Of a DNA stretch of 64,000 nt, positions 44,039 to 52,225 are shown one piece after another. Position 1 is the stretch's first letter. Every line of letters begins with the position of its first letter. The position numbers and the translations under genes are program-made. Source of the stretch: Chitinophaga filiformis (GTDB lineage Bacteria > Bacteroidota > Bacteroidia > Chitinophagales > Chitinophagaceae); the NCBI RefSeq assembly GCF_023100805.1, contig NZ_CP095855.1, positions 186,001 through 250,000 of the forward strand. Direction: 5' to 3'. The notes beneath the pieces were generated by a model. It saw nothing but the letters and a program-made list of their open reading frames with translations, searched no databases and was not told the DNA's origin.

Positions 44039-45136
44039 CTATTGAATAGTGATTGTCTTGCTTGCCCAACTGCTTATACAGTTAGATGTAGTGATCCTTG
44101 TTCTGAACACATAAGTGCCGGGGGCCAGGCTTGGCACCTGGAACTCGATATCGGAATCAGTAGAAGTATAGTTATAACCCGTGGCGCTGTTTGTGATCTG
44201 CCATTCTATAAAATTAAGAGGTCCTCTATATGAAGGATACAATGTTCCGGAAGCCTCTCCTGAAGAAACTACAGCAGGACGGTTGATGAATGTCTGCAGA
44301 TTACAGGAATTAAGCGGATACAATGTATTTACGGCTAACCTGTCATACGAGCTTAACAGGGTATTGCCATCAATGCTGGTAGAGAAGAACTTCCTCATCA
44401 CAGAATTAGGATCCTCTACTGTAATATTGGAGAAATAGTTTGCTCCGAAGTAATAACCATTCTCGCTGTTAGGCTCTCCATAAATGTCCCAGTCGCTATG
44501 ACGTAATCCCAGCATATGCCCTATTTCATGTGTCAATATCCAGCTGATCTGGTTACTGGAGAGATGCAGTGAATTGATATAATTCTGGTCCACAAGGATG
44601 TTATAACCTGGCACACCGTTCATATTCGGCAGGCCTGGAAAATCTGCCATTGCCAGTACACCTGAAGGGAGCGTGGTGAAAATAAGGTTCCAGTCATATC
44701 CCTGATCTGTTTGGAACAGCATATGAAAGTTAAGATTGGAACCTATTGAATTCCATTCATACAATGCCCTGTTCAAAGCAGCATAGTAGGTACTATTAGA
44801 CCACCACGGCTGCGATGTATAGATCCTGATGTTGTTAAACGACAACAACTGGTCAGTGTAAGCATGGCGATCGTTGGGCTTGAAGACAGGAACAGAGAAG
44901 GTGTCAAGGAACTTTTTTGAAATTGCAATATCGCCTTCCACAACAAAGATCGAATCATAGCATTTTACGGAAGACACATCAAGTCCCAGCTTTGCAATCT
45001 TGTCGAGATATTTCTGATCAATATGCTCCTGATTACCATTGGCAGATGCCGGATTAGAGATGTCGTTTTTCTTACAGGCAACAAAACAAAACAAAAGCAA
45101 TAGCGCTACCGTGAGTAGCGAAGATGTGATTCTCAT
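44039..45136 (-). CDS. HEIGH-motif zinc metallopeptidase lipoprotein (M57-like)
   Basis: This 365-residue protein has a lipoprotein signal (LLFCFVACKK, Cys near 21). A zinc-protease domain at about 90-265 has H203 and H207 with E204 in THEIGHMLGLRHSDW, an extended HExxHxxGxxH metzincin motif. A C-terminal beta-sandwich-like domain (about 275-365; WQITNSATGYNYTSTDSD, then PGTYVFRTRITTSN) resembles an FnIII fold. I chose the ATG at 45136; a TTG 12 bp upstream is weaker. It is probably surface-exposed or periplasmic and may release nutrients from proteins. TTAA repeats upstream suggest co-regulation with the phosphate genes. Confidence 0.85.
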   Translation of the reverse strand: MRITSSLLTVALLLLFCFVACKKNDISNPASANGNQEHIDQKYLDKIAKLGLDVSSVKCYDSIFVVEGDIAISKKFLDTFSVPVFKPNDRHAYTDQLLSFNNIRIYTSQPWWSNSTYYAALNRALYEWNSIGSNLNFHMLFQTDQGYDWNLIFTTLPSGVLAMADFPGLPNMNGVPGYNILVDQNYINSLHLSSNQISWILTHEIGHMLGLRHSDWDIYGEPNSENGYYFGANYFSNITVEDPNSVMRKFFSTSIDGNTLLSSYDRLAVNTLYPLNSCNLQTFINRPAVVSSGEASGTLYPSYRGPLNFIEWQITNSATGYNYTSTDSDIEFQVPSLAPGTYVFRTRITTSNCISSWASKTITIQ

Positions 45137-45203
45137 TTGAGGGCTCAATTAAAAGTTAACAAAATAATAAGGGTATATCGATGGATAAGTTAGCGTATCT
45201 CTG

Positions 45204-45230
45204 TTAAAGGGAATATTAAGAAATCGTTAA
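45204..45230 (-). promoter_or_regulatory. TTAA repeat box upstream of the HEIGH peptidase gene
   Basis: TTAA cores at 45204, 45216 and 45227 (spacing 12 and 11). A weak -7 candidate TAACTTAT (minus strand, 45185-45192) is 12 bp from the first core, the same distance as in the receptor promoters. Less regular than the others. Confidence 0.45.
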
Positions 45231-45269
45231 GGAGGCCCCTATTGAAAAGGGGCCGTATCGGGAAGCAAC

Positions 45270-45313
45270 ACATAAAAAAAACAAAAGAGGGACAGACGCA
45301 AAGTCTATCCCTC
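45270..45313 (-). terminator. Intrinsic terminator of the beta-helix lipoprotein gene
   Basis: On the minus strand GAGGGATAGAC and GTCTGTCCCTC (plus coordinates 45303-45313 and 45287-45297) pair with one wobble and a 5-nt loop, followed by TTTTGTTTTTTTT. It lies 24 bp after the stop of the gene ending at 45338. A smaller GC stem GGCCCCT/AGGGGCC lies at 45234-45254. Confidence 0.85.
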
Positions 45314-45337
45314 CTGACAAGCAGTTATATACAAAGA

Positions 45338-46813
45338 TTACTCTTTTACGTATACGGTTTCGTTTGGAGACCAGTTGATCCAGGATTGTTTAGTCCATGG
45401 GTTAGCAGGATCTACCGCACCAACATAATTAACTTTATCAAAGAAAGCATCGAACTCGGCGCCCCATACTGCAGCTTTTGCAGTTTTCAGCGCAAATTCA
45501 GTGTTGCTGGCTTTGTAAGCAGCAGCAGCAGGGACCTTGGCAAATACATCACCAAGCGTTTTCAGTGTGTCATTCTTGCTTGCTACAGTCATCACCAGGT
45601 TCAGGATAGCAGCACCGTTCAGGTAGCTGGCATCTTTGGTGTCAGCATCAAAGTATACAGGACCGATAGCAGTAGCACCTGCACCACGGGCGCTGGACAC
45701 AGGGCTCACACCACCAACCTGGAAGATAGAGTTAACGATTTTAGAGTTGCCAGCAGCCACAGAGTCCTGAGCAACTTTACTCTCAACATCAATAGCAACC
45801 GGATCTCCAGAGAATACAGAGTTAGCTACAGTGAAAGTAGCGCCTCTTCTCCATCTTGCACCAGCGTAGAAATAATCGCCATTACCGGTAGCAGCACCAG
45901 GACCAACGATGGTCAGGTTAGAAATGATCGGGTGAGTGAAAGGAGTGCTGGCGTTTGCACCGCTCAGGTTATCAACTTCAAGACCGTTTGACAGACTTAC
46001 TACGTCAGAAGCCGCAGGATCCTGTAAAGCTACGCAGTACTGCAGCTTACCTTTGAAACCGCTGTCCATATCGAAGTTGTCGTCCAGTGTACCGTAAGCA
46101 ACCAGGTATTTACAGTTTACATTACCGCCAAACCATTCGAAAGCATCGTCGCCGGAGTAGCTAACCTGTACGTGGTCAACTGTAGTACCGGCACCAACAG
46201 CGTAGAAAGTAACACCGTTCACTTCACTATCAGGAGTGCTGGACAGTGCAATACCACCAAATTCCACCCTTACATACTGGAGAATACCAGAGTTGTCCAT
46301 ATCATCACCCTGAGCAGCACCGGTAGGATTACCATAAGACAGGCTAACAGTTGCATCAACTTCCTGTAAACCTTCTACGTTTCTTTTGTCAGCAGCCCTG
46401 TTTGTGCTTGCCTTCCCTAACAGGATGATACCACCCCAGTCACCTTTCTTACGTGCACCAGGAGCTTTGGAGGAAGTGAATACGATCGGTGCATCTGCAG
46501 TGCCCTTAGCGATCAGCTTAGCACCTGCAGTGATGATCAGTGTACCACCGGTAGTAGTGGTAACAGTTCCACCGAGAATTGTTGTACCTGGTTCGATGGT
46601 CAGTGTAGCGTTGTTAACAACGTACACATATTCCTTCATGAGGTAGATAGTATCTTTTGAAAGCGTTCTATTTGCAGCAATTTTACCTTTCAGCTCAACG
46701 GTTGCTTTTGGTTTATCAGGTGTTGGCGTTACCTTATCATCGTCCTTACAAGCTACAAATGTGGCAGCCAGTGCAGTAGCCATAAGCAAAACCGATGTTT
46801 TCATTTTTGTCAT
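45338..46813 (-). CDS. Beta-helix lipoprotein partnered with a TonB receptor
   Basis: This 491-residue protein has a lipoprotein-type signal (MKTSVLLMATALAATFVAC, Cys at 22) and a repetitive beta-rich body with parallel beta-helix character. Features include LTIEPGTTILGG, GGTLIITAGAKLIAKGTADAPIVFTSS, DWGGIILLGKAS, LQYVRVEFGG and VSYSGDDAFEWFGG. Bacteroidota commonly encode such proteins directly downstream of a TonB receptor of the kind that lies 82 bp upstream here, so it may capture the receptor's substrate on the surface or act in its import. No catalytic residues were identified. The unit's promoter carries the 11-bp TTAA/GTAA box, linking it to phosphate control by inference. Confidence 0.8.
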   Translation of the reverse strand: MTKMKTSVLLMATALAATFVACKDDDKVTPTPDKPKATVELKGKIAANRTLSKDTIYLMKEYVYVVNNATLTIEPGTTILGGTVTTTTGGTLIITAGAKLIAKGTADAPIVFTSSKAPGARKKGDWGGIILLGKASTNRAADKRNVEGLQEVDATVSLSYGNPTGAAQGDDMDNSGILQYVRVEFGGIALSSTPDSEVNGVTFYAVGAGTTVDHVQVSYSGDDAFEWFGGNVNCKYLVAYGTLDDNFDMDSGFKGKLQYCVALQDPAASDVVSLSNGLEVDNLSGANASTPFTHPIISNLTIVGPGAATGNGDYFYAGARWRRGATFTVANSVFSGDPVAIDVESKVAQDSVAAGNSKIVNSIFQVGGVSPVSSARGAGATAIGPVYFDADTKDASYLNGAAILNLVMTVASKNDTLKTLGDVFAKVPAAAAYKASNTEFALKTAKAAVWGAEFDAFFDKVNYVGAVDPANPWTKQSWINWSPNETVYVKE

Positions 46814-46895
46814 AGAATTAGAAATTAATTTTTACCAAAAAAATAGATTAAATGTTATAGGAATATTAGCTGTATGTTATGAAATGATCAACTTA

Positions 46896-49685
46896 TTAAT
46901 GGAATGTATAAGAGAAGCTCAACGAGAAGTTTGTACCATATTTGTACGTGTAGAACAGGTAATCTGTCCCCTTTGAATAGCTCTTCTTATTGTCTTTGTT
47001 CTGGTATAATACGTATGGGTTGTTTAAAATATCAGAGATATTCAGTTTTATCTCTGCATTCTTCTTAAACAGGCGTTTGCTGAGTTGCAGGTCGAGCAGG
47101 TTCCTTGAATTTTCAAAGATATCCAGCTTGTTGCTGCTGTCATCTCCAACGATATTGATCCTTGGGCCAATCCTGTTATACAGGACGGTTACGCCCATAT
47201 CATTATTAGGGTTATTGATCTGCAAGCCCGCATTGATCAGGTACGGCGACTGGCCAGGCATGCGTCTTGTTTCACCATTGATGTTACGCACGGTCTGGTT
47301 AGGATTTTTGATAGAAGAATGGATATATGCTCCGTTGGCGAAAACATAGGAGTTCTTTCCCCAGTTACCCATTGCAAACTCCAGGTTCTTACGCACTTCC
47401 AGTTCTGCACCGAAAGTATTAGCGTCATCCAGGTTGATATAAGTACGGTCATTATTGTCAAGGCTGTACCAGGACTCAGAAATCGGATTCTTGAATTTCT
47501 TGTAGAAAACAGCCACTGCAAAAGTCTCTCCGGCGCCGGGATACAGCTCATAACGAAGGTCGATATTGCTGATACGTGTCTGCTTTAACTTGGGATTACC
47601 AAAAACGGCAGCAGTGTTCTGGAAATCGAAGAAGCTGAAAGATGCTATTTCCCGGAATTCCGGTCTTGCAACAGTGTTGGAATATGACAATCGCAGATTG
47701 GTTTTATCTGTCAGCGCGTATACGAAGTTAGCAGATGGCAGGAAGCTGCTGTAGGTAGTATCTGTGGTATAAGATCCGGATCCTACGTTGGTTTTCGGCT
47801 TCAGTTGTTGTCTGTAAGATTCATAACGAAGGCCCCATATTACTCTCAGCTTTTTCGTAATGAAATTATCAAACATGAAATAACCAGCAGTCAGGTTAGA
47901 TGAAGCATCATAGATACCGGAAGGTGAGGTATTGTCTAACAGATAGATACCATTGCTACCCAGGTTCTCATTTGAGAACAATTCATAAGGGCTGGCTGTC
48001 AGTTTATCGTATGGAAATCCGGGTGCGGATTGATATGATAATGGCCTGTAGCTAGAGAAGCGTTTTCTGTACTGTTCAAATCCACCGATCTTCAGAGAAT
48101 GGTCTTTGCTGTCTTTTACCAGTGGGAACTGGTAAGAAGCACCACCATTGAAAATATTATCGTTCACTTTGAAGTAGCCACGGGAAGAACCTCCATTTAC
48201 AGGCTGATTGATGATAGCATGGCTATCTGTATAGTTGGAAATACGGATATCCGGCTCCTGGCGGTTAGTGTTGGAATAGTTTACCATCCATTCTATTCTC
48301 CTGTTATTGCCAAGTCCATGTTCACCCTGTAAAGTAGAAGACAGGATATAACGCTGTACCAGGTTAAGCAGGTAAGATTGTGACAAATAATGGAAGGGAG
48401 GATTAGGATCAGTAGCCACCTGGCGCAGCACAGTATTATTATCAAGAATACGATTATAGATATTCTTGAAAGATATCTTGTTGTTTTTGTAACTGTAAGC
48501 AAAGTTTGCTACAGCACCCAAGGCACTTGAATACTTGTTGCTGGTATCAATATTATGGCGTTTATACACCTTGTTGTCTATATCAAAATCATTACGCTCT
48601 GCAAACTCATTACGTTCACTATGGCTGTGTGTGAGTGAGAATACATAACCCAGTTTACGCTCACCGTAATACTTCGTATTACCAGCAGTCAATTGTAAAC
48701 TTGTACCTGGCGCAACAGTCGTTTTGGATATTTTCCAGTTATTTTTGAAAGACCTGTTCAGATCATCCTGAGCTTTTCCGGATACATTATTAAAATCTTC
48801 GGCCGTAGCAGGAACACCTGAAGGCAGCTTCCTTGAACCATTGTCAAATGTCCAGTAATCAGTACTACCACGCATACCTGACTTGGCATCTTTGAAGGTA
48901 GACAATGTATTTACAGACATACCCACAGAAGCAGTCACAAATTTCTCATCTGGGAAATCTTTTGTGCTTACCTGGATCAGACCACCTGCGAAGTCGCCCG
49001 GTTTATCGGGAGTAGCAGTTTTGTTGATCACCATATTATCGATCAAACCGGAAGGGATGATATCGAAAGAGAATGATTTCCTGTCAGGCTCTGTACTTGG
49101 CAACAGCACATTGTTCATAGTGGCGTTGTTGTAACGGTCAGTCAGACCACGCACTACTACGAATTTATTATCCTGTATACTTGCGCCGCTCACACGTTTT
49201 AATACTTCACCTGTATTCTTATCAGGGGATGCTTTGATCTGTTCTGCAGAGATGCCGCTGGATACAGCTACGTTATTCTTCTGTGCAGTATATAAAGCAT
49301 TGATCGTCTCCTGTTTGAAAGAACCCCTGATCACGACCTCCTTCAGGTCCTTGGATTTAGGTTCATCCATGATCACAGGTAACTGTGTAGGAGCGCCGGG
49401 TTTCACCACCACTTCGCTTACCGCTTTGGTCTGGTACCCCATGTATTTAAACTCCAGCGTATAGGTACCGGGAGCGAGATTTAAAGTATAGCGGCCTTCA
49501 ACATCAGTAACCGCACCGGTACTTGTACCTTGTACTATAACAGTAACGCCTATGAGGGCTTCACCTGTTTTCTGGTCAGTTACTTTACCTGTTACTTTCC
49601 CATTATCTATTACAGCAAACGCGGAAAGGAAGGAGCTCAAAAGAAGGCATACACATAACAGTGCGGACACAAAAGAATGTTTCAC
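46896..49685 (-). CDS. TonB-dependent receptor with carboxypeptidase-like regulatory domain
   Basis: This outer-membrane transporter has 929 residues from a GTG start at 49685. Signal peptide KHSFVSALLCVCLLLSSFLS, cleaved near AFA-V. A CarboxypepD_reg domain at about 30-100 (GKVTDQKTGEALIGVTVIV), a plug with VLKRVSGASIQDNKFVVVRG, LTDRYNNATMNN and DKPGDFAGGLIQVSTKDFP, then a 22-strand-type barrel ending SLSFSYTFH. A frame extension to a TTG at 49727 overlaps a consensus -7 element, so GTG is preferred. It is co-directional with the beta-helix lipoprotein gene 82 bp downstream. Substrate inferred only by context: a phosphate-containing compound. Confidence 0.9.
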   Translation of the reverse strand: MKHSFVSALLCVCLLLSSFLSAFAVIDNGKVTGKVTDQKTGEALIGVTVIVQGTSTGAVTDVEGRYTLNLAPGTYTLEFKYMGYQTKAVSEVVVKPGAPTQLPVIMDEPKSKDLKEVVIRGSFKQETINALYTAQKNNVAVSSGISAEQIKASPDKNTGEVLKRVSGASIQDNKFVVVRGLTDRYNNATMNNVLLPSTEPDRKSFSFDIIPSGLIDNMVINKTATPDKPGDFAGGLIQVSTKDFPDEKFVTASVGMSVNTLSTFKDAKSGMRGSTDYWTFDNGSRKLPSGVPATAEDFNNVSGKAQDDLNRSFKNNWKISKTTVAPGTSLQLTAGNTKYYGERKLGYVFSLTHSHSERNEFAERNDFDIDNKVYKRHNIDTSNKYSSALGAVANFAYSYKNNKISFKNIYNRILDNNTVLRQVATDPNPPFHYLSQSYLLNLVQRYILSSTLQGEHGLGNNRRIEWMVNYSNTNRQEPDIRISNYTDSHAIINQPVNGGSSRGYFKVNDNIFNGGASYQFPLVKDSKDHSLKIGGFEQYRKRFSSYRPLSYQSAPGFPYDKLTASPYELFSNENLGSNGIYLLDNTSPSGIYDASSNLTAGYFMFDNFITKKLRVIWGLRYESYRQQLKPKTNVGSGSYTTDTTYSSFLPSANFVYALTDKTNLRLSYSNTVARPEFREIASFSFFDFQNTAAVFGNPKLKQTRISNIDLRYELYPGAGETFAVAVFYKKFKNPISESWYSLDNNDRTYINLDDANTFGAELEVRKNLEFAMGNWGKNSYVFANGAYIHSSIKNPNQTVRNINGETRRMPGQSPYLINAGLQINNPNNDMGVTVLYNRIGPRINIVGDDSSNKLDIFENSRNLLDLQLSKRLFKKNAEIKLNISDILNNPYVLYQNKDNKKSYSKGTDYLFYTYKYGTNFSLSFSYTFH

Positions 49686-49724
49686 GATATAAGCTGATTC
49701 TGTGAGTTGATAGAATTTCTGCCG

Positions 49725-49732
49725 CAAAAGTA
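49725..49732 (-). promoter_or_regulatory. -7 element of the second TonB receptor gene
   Basis: The minus strand reads TACTTTTG, a full TAnnTTTG match, 40 bp before the GTG start at 49685. Repeat cores replace a recognisable -33 TTTG. Confidence 0.65.
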
Positions 49733-49742
49733 TCGTGGGTGT

Positions 49743-49810
49743 GTTACCGCAGTGTTACAGCAAGGTTACGAGAATGTTAATTGTTAAGGAATGATTAAAA
49801 AATAGTTAAC
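49743..49810 (-). promoter_or_regulatory. Array of 11-bp-spaced GTAA/TTAA cores (putative PhoB-type box)
   Basis: Plus-strand cores are TTAC at 49744, 49755 and 49766 and TTAA at 49777 (exact 11-bp steps; 12, 23, 34 and 45 bp from the -7 element). A second register has TTAA at 49784, 49795 and 49806. Seven cores in 66 bp is far from random. The first four match the arrangement before the receptor gene ending at 37145. Confidence 0.7.
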
Positions 49811-49887
49811 ACGGTCAGGGATAGTTAAGGCTCACAGGATAGTAATAACAAATAAGTCAGGCGTGGTAATGCTAAGTGCACCGGGTA

Positions 49888-50298
49888 TCAGCAGGCAATT
49901 TGCTGCGGTCCCTGATGGTTATTGTTCAACAACCTCTCAAGCGTAATATCAAGCTGCGCATTGTATTCGTTATTATGTTTTTTCCCATCCGATAATGAAG
50001 CAATTAACTGGAACAGATGCATGCTTTTATTTGTAAACGGCTTGTTATCCTTATTACAAAGCTCCAGTGTAAAATTGAATTTATCTTCCAGCTCTTCTTC
50101 AAACTCTCTCAGGCTTAAAGTTTCATCGATAGGAAATTCGATCAGCATTTCTTCGGGGAAACCGGCTTCTCCTAATGTATCAAATGCATTGGCCGGTGAA
50201 TTGCGCAGGTAAACTGCTATGTTACACGAAAGCAGTCGCTGAAACTGCATTTGTAACAGGGAAACTGTCATTAGAGGATGTAACTTCAATACTTTCAT
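49888..50298 (-). CDS. Hypothetical 136-residue acidic protein
   Basis: I recognise no family. It has no signal peptide or membrane segment. The middle is acidic (PIDETLSLREFEEELEDKFNFTLELCNKD), followed by a helical TNKSMHLFQLIASLSDG and an Asn/Gln-rich tail ending in QQIAC. The start ATG at 50298 follows a good -7 element at 50348-50355 with TTAA cores 12 and 23 bp further upstream, like the receptor promoters. It lies between the TonB receptor and the LpxH-like phosphoesterase. Possibly a small cytosolic protein of the phosphate response; this is an inference from promoter and position. Confidence 0.7.
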   Translation of the reverse strand: MKVLKLHPLMTVSLLQMQFQRLLSCNIAVYLRNSPANAFDTLGEAGFPEEMLIEFPIDETLSLREFEEELEDKFNFTLELCNKDNKPFTNKSMHLFQLIASLSDGKKHNNEYNAQLDITLERLLNNNHQGPQQIAC

Positions 50299-50347
50299 CT
50301 TACTATTTATGTTAGCATTACCAGTCGGATCACTGAATATAATATCA

Positions 50348-50381
50348 CAAACTTAACAGCCCTGTATTAAATGAATATTAA
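50348..50381 (-). promoter_or_regulatory. -7 element and TTAA cores of the 136-residue protein gene
   Basis: The minus strand reads TAAGTTTG (50348-50355, full -7 match). TTAA cores at 50367 and 50378 lie 12 and 23 bp upstream, and TTAT at 50389 lies at 34 bp. The phase equals that of both TonB receptor promoters. Confidence 0.6.
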
Positions 50382-50435
50382 GCAGTTGTTATTATATCAT
50401 AAATAAATGTTAAATAACAATGGTTTATATATGAG

Positions 50436-51272
50436 CTATTGTTGCGGGAAGCTGATCACCTTGGAAATATCACCCCAGGGCACGATGGAGGCATCTTCTT
50501 CCTCTTCCGGTAATACAACACGGGTTTTGGATACGGGGTATTGGTAAAGGGTCCATTGTCCATTGGTATATTCCAGCGAGGTCAGGCTTTCCACCCAATC
50601 TCCGGAATTCAGATAAGTAACGGTTTTACCGTTATGCTGCATTTCTTTGATAATAGGTTGGTGGATGTGCCCACAGCACACCACATCAAATTCTTTATCG
50701 ATCGCTATTTCGGCTACTACCTGTTCAAAATCGGAAATGAACTTAACCGCCTGTTTCACACCATGTTTCACTTTTTTGGAAAAGCTCATTTTCTCCTTTC
50801 CCATCCGCTCTAACATATTATTAACCAGCCTGTTAATAATTATCAGCAGGTCATATCCCTTTCCTCCCAGCTTAGCCAGCCATTTTGAGTTCTTCATGGT
50901 AACATCGTACACATCACCATGGAAGAACCAATGTCTTTTCCCATCTACCTCCAGGATCAGTTTATTATCAATGACCAGGTTCCCCAATCCGAACCCGGCA
51001 AATTTCCGCAGGGCCTCATCGTGGTTACCTGTCAGGTAATATACCTCTGTTCCCTTTCCGGTCATTTTTAGGATCCTGCGGATCACTTTGGTATGTGCTT
51101 TCGGGAAATAACGTTTGCTAAACTGCCAGATATCAATAATATCCCCGTTCAGTACCAATATCTTAGGATCAATGCTATCCAGGTACTGTACCAGTTCCTT
51201 GGCATGGCAACCGTAAATTCCGAGATGTACGTCAGATATCACAACAATATCGAGAGGGCGCTTTTCAGACAT
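50436..51272 (-). CDS. LpxH-like metallophosphoesterase
   Basis: This 278-residue calcineurin-type phosphoesterase is of the UDP-2,3-diacylglucosamine diphosphatase group. Metal-binding motifs in order: SDVHLG (near 13-18), NGDIID (near 42-47), GNHDE (near 83-87), FFHGDVYD (near 117) and GHIHQP (near 199-204). It would hydrolyse a phosphoanhydride or phosphoester. A hydrophobic stretch (LLIIINRLVNNML) follows the fourth motif. In lipid A synthesis the LpxH reaction yields lipid X, but YbbF-like homologues with other roles exist, so the substrate is open. It lies in the phosphate cluster, divergent from the DUF47-PiT operon. Confidence 0.85.
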   Translation of the reverse strand: MSEKRPLDIVVISDVHLGIYGCHAKELVQYLDSIDPKILVLNGDIIDIWQFSKRYFPKAHTKVIRRILKMTGKGTEVYYLTGNHDEALRKFAGFGLGNLVIDNKLILEVDGKRHWFFHGDVYDVTMKNSKWLAKLGGKGYDLLIIINRLVNNMLERMGKEKMSFSKKVKHGVKQAVKFISDFEQVVAEIAIDKEFDVVCCGHIHQPIIKEMQHNGKTVTYLNSGDWVESLTSLEYTNGQWTLYQYPVSKTRVVLPEEEEDASIVPWGDISKVISFPQQ

Positions 51273-51426
51273 TTTTAATGAGGATTGAACCGAAAAAACC
51301 GGGCAGTTGTTAGGTTTGGTTAAAAATAGTTTAGTCCGTCAAAAACGGCCACAGGTGTAGGGATAACCTCATCACACGCAGCCTTTTTTCACAATACAAA
51401 GAAAAAATTGCTATATTACTTTTATA

Positions 51427-51452
51427 TTAATCCAGTGTTAAGGAATCATTAA
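51427..51452 (+). promoter_or_regulatory. Three TTAA cores at 11-bp spacing before the DUF47-PiT operon
   Basis: TTAA at 51427, 51438 and 51449, exactly 11 bp apart, in the sequence TTAATCCAGTG, TTAAGGAATCA, TTAAGGA. They lie 14 bp upstream of the -33-like TTGG. The distance to the -7 element (38 bp) differs from the minus-strand promoters. Confidence 0.65.
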
Positions 51453-51465
51453 GGATAATATTTTC

Positions 51466-51497
51466 TTGGAGGTATTGCCGGCGGAAAGCTATTTTTG
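51466..51497 (+). promoter_or_regulatory. Promoter of the DUF47-PiT operon
   Basis: TTGG at 51466 and TATTTTTG at 51490-51497 (full TAnnTTTG) are separated by about 20 bp, followed by CGCC. The ATG at 51521 is 23 bp downstream. Confidence 0.6.
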
Positions 51498-51520
51498 CGC
51501 CAAATTTTCAAACAAAGAGT

Positions 51521-52174
51521 ATGGGAGGCTTCAATTCTTTTGTAAAGTTATTTATACCAAAAGACAGGGTTTTTTATTCATTATTCGAAGATGTGTCTGC
51601 CAACCTGGTAGAAATGGGGAAGGTGCTGGTTGAACTGGTTTCCGCTACAGACATGGCAGTGCGTAAGGACAAAACCCATCTGATTGAGCGGCTCGAGCAC
51701 AAGAATGATGATTTTACTCATCGCATCTTTGTGGAACTGGGCCAGAACTTCATTACTCCATTTGACCGTGAAGACATCCACCACCTGGCGGCTACCCTGG
51801 ACGATGTAGCTGACTATATCCACGGTTCCGCAAAAAGACTGGACCTGTATAAAGTACAGGAAATCAATGAAAGTGTTCGTAAACTGGCTGACCTGATCTA
51901 CCAGGGTACCCTGGAGCTGCACAAAGCGATCCCCGAACTGCGTACCATGTCCAACATGCGTAACATTACGGATGCCTGTGTAAGGATCAATAGCCTGGAG
52001 AACCATGCGGATGACATCTATGACATGGCCATTGCAGATCTGTTCGAGAAAGAAGCCAACAATGCAGGGGAACTGCTGAAAATGCGTGAACTGTACCAGG
52101 CACTGGAAATCGCTACGGATAAATGCGAAGATTGCGCCAATGTGATAGAGTCCATCATCATAAAATATGCATAA
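51521..52174 (+). CDS. DUF47 family (PhoU-like) phosphate transport accessory protein
   Basis: This 217-residue all-helical protein is of the DUF47/PhoU-like group. It has conserved ED/KxD residues typical of these metal-binding helical bundles: DRVFYSLFEDVSANLV, HKNDDFTHRIFVELGQNF, TPFDREDIHHLAATLDDVADYI, and a C-terminal EIATDKCEDCANVIESIIIKYA. Genes of this type precede PiT phosphate permeases and modulate them. It lies 51 bp upstream of the PiT gene in the same operon and is controlled by a promoter with three 11-bp-spaced TTAA cores. Confidence 0.93.
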   Translation: MGGFNSFVKLFIPKDRVFYSLFEDVSANLVEMGKVLVELVSATDMAVRKDKTHLIERLEHKNDDFTHRIFVELGQNFITPFDREDIHHLAATLDDVADYIHGSAKRLDLYKVQEINESVRKLADLIYQGTLELHKAIPELRTMSNMRNITDACVRINSLENHADDIYDMAIADLFEKEANNAGELLKMRELYQALEIATDKCEDCANVIESIIIKYA

Positions 52175-52225
52175 TCAAAAGATTATGTATCTCCGGTATG
52201 CCTATTTAATGCAAACTACTTTCTA

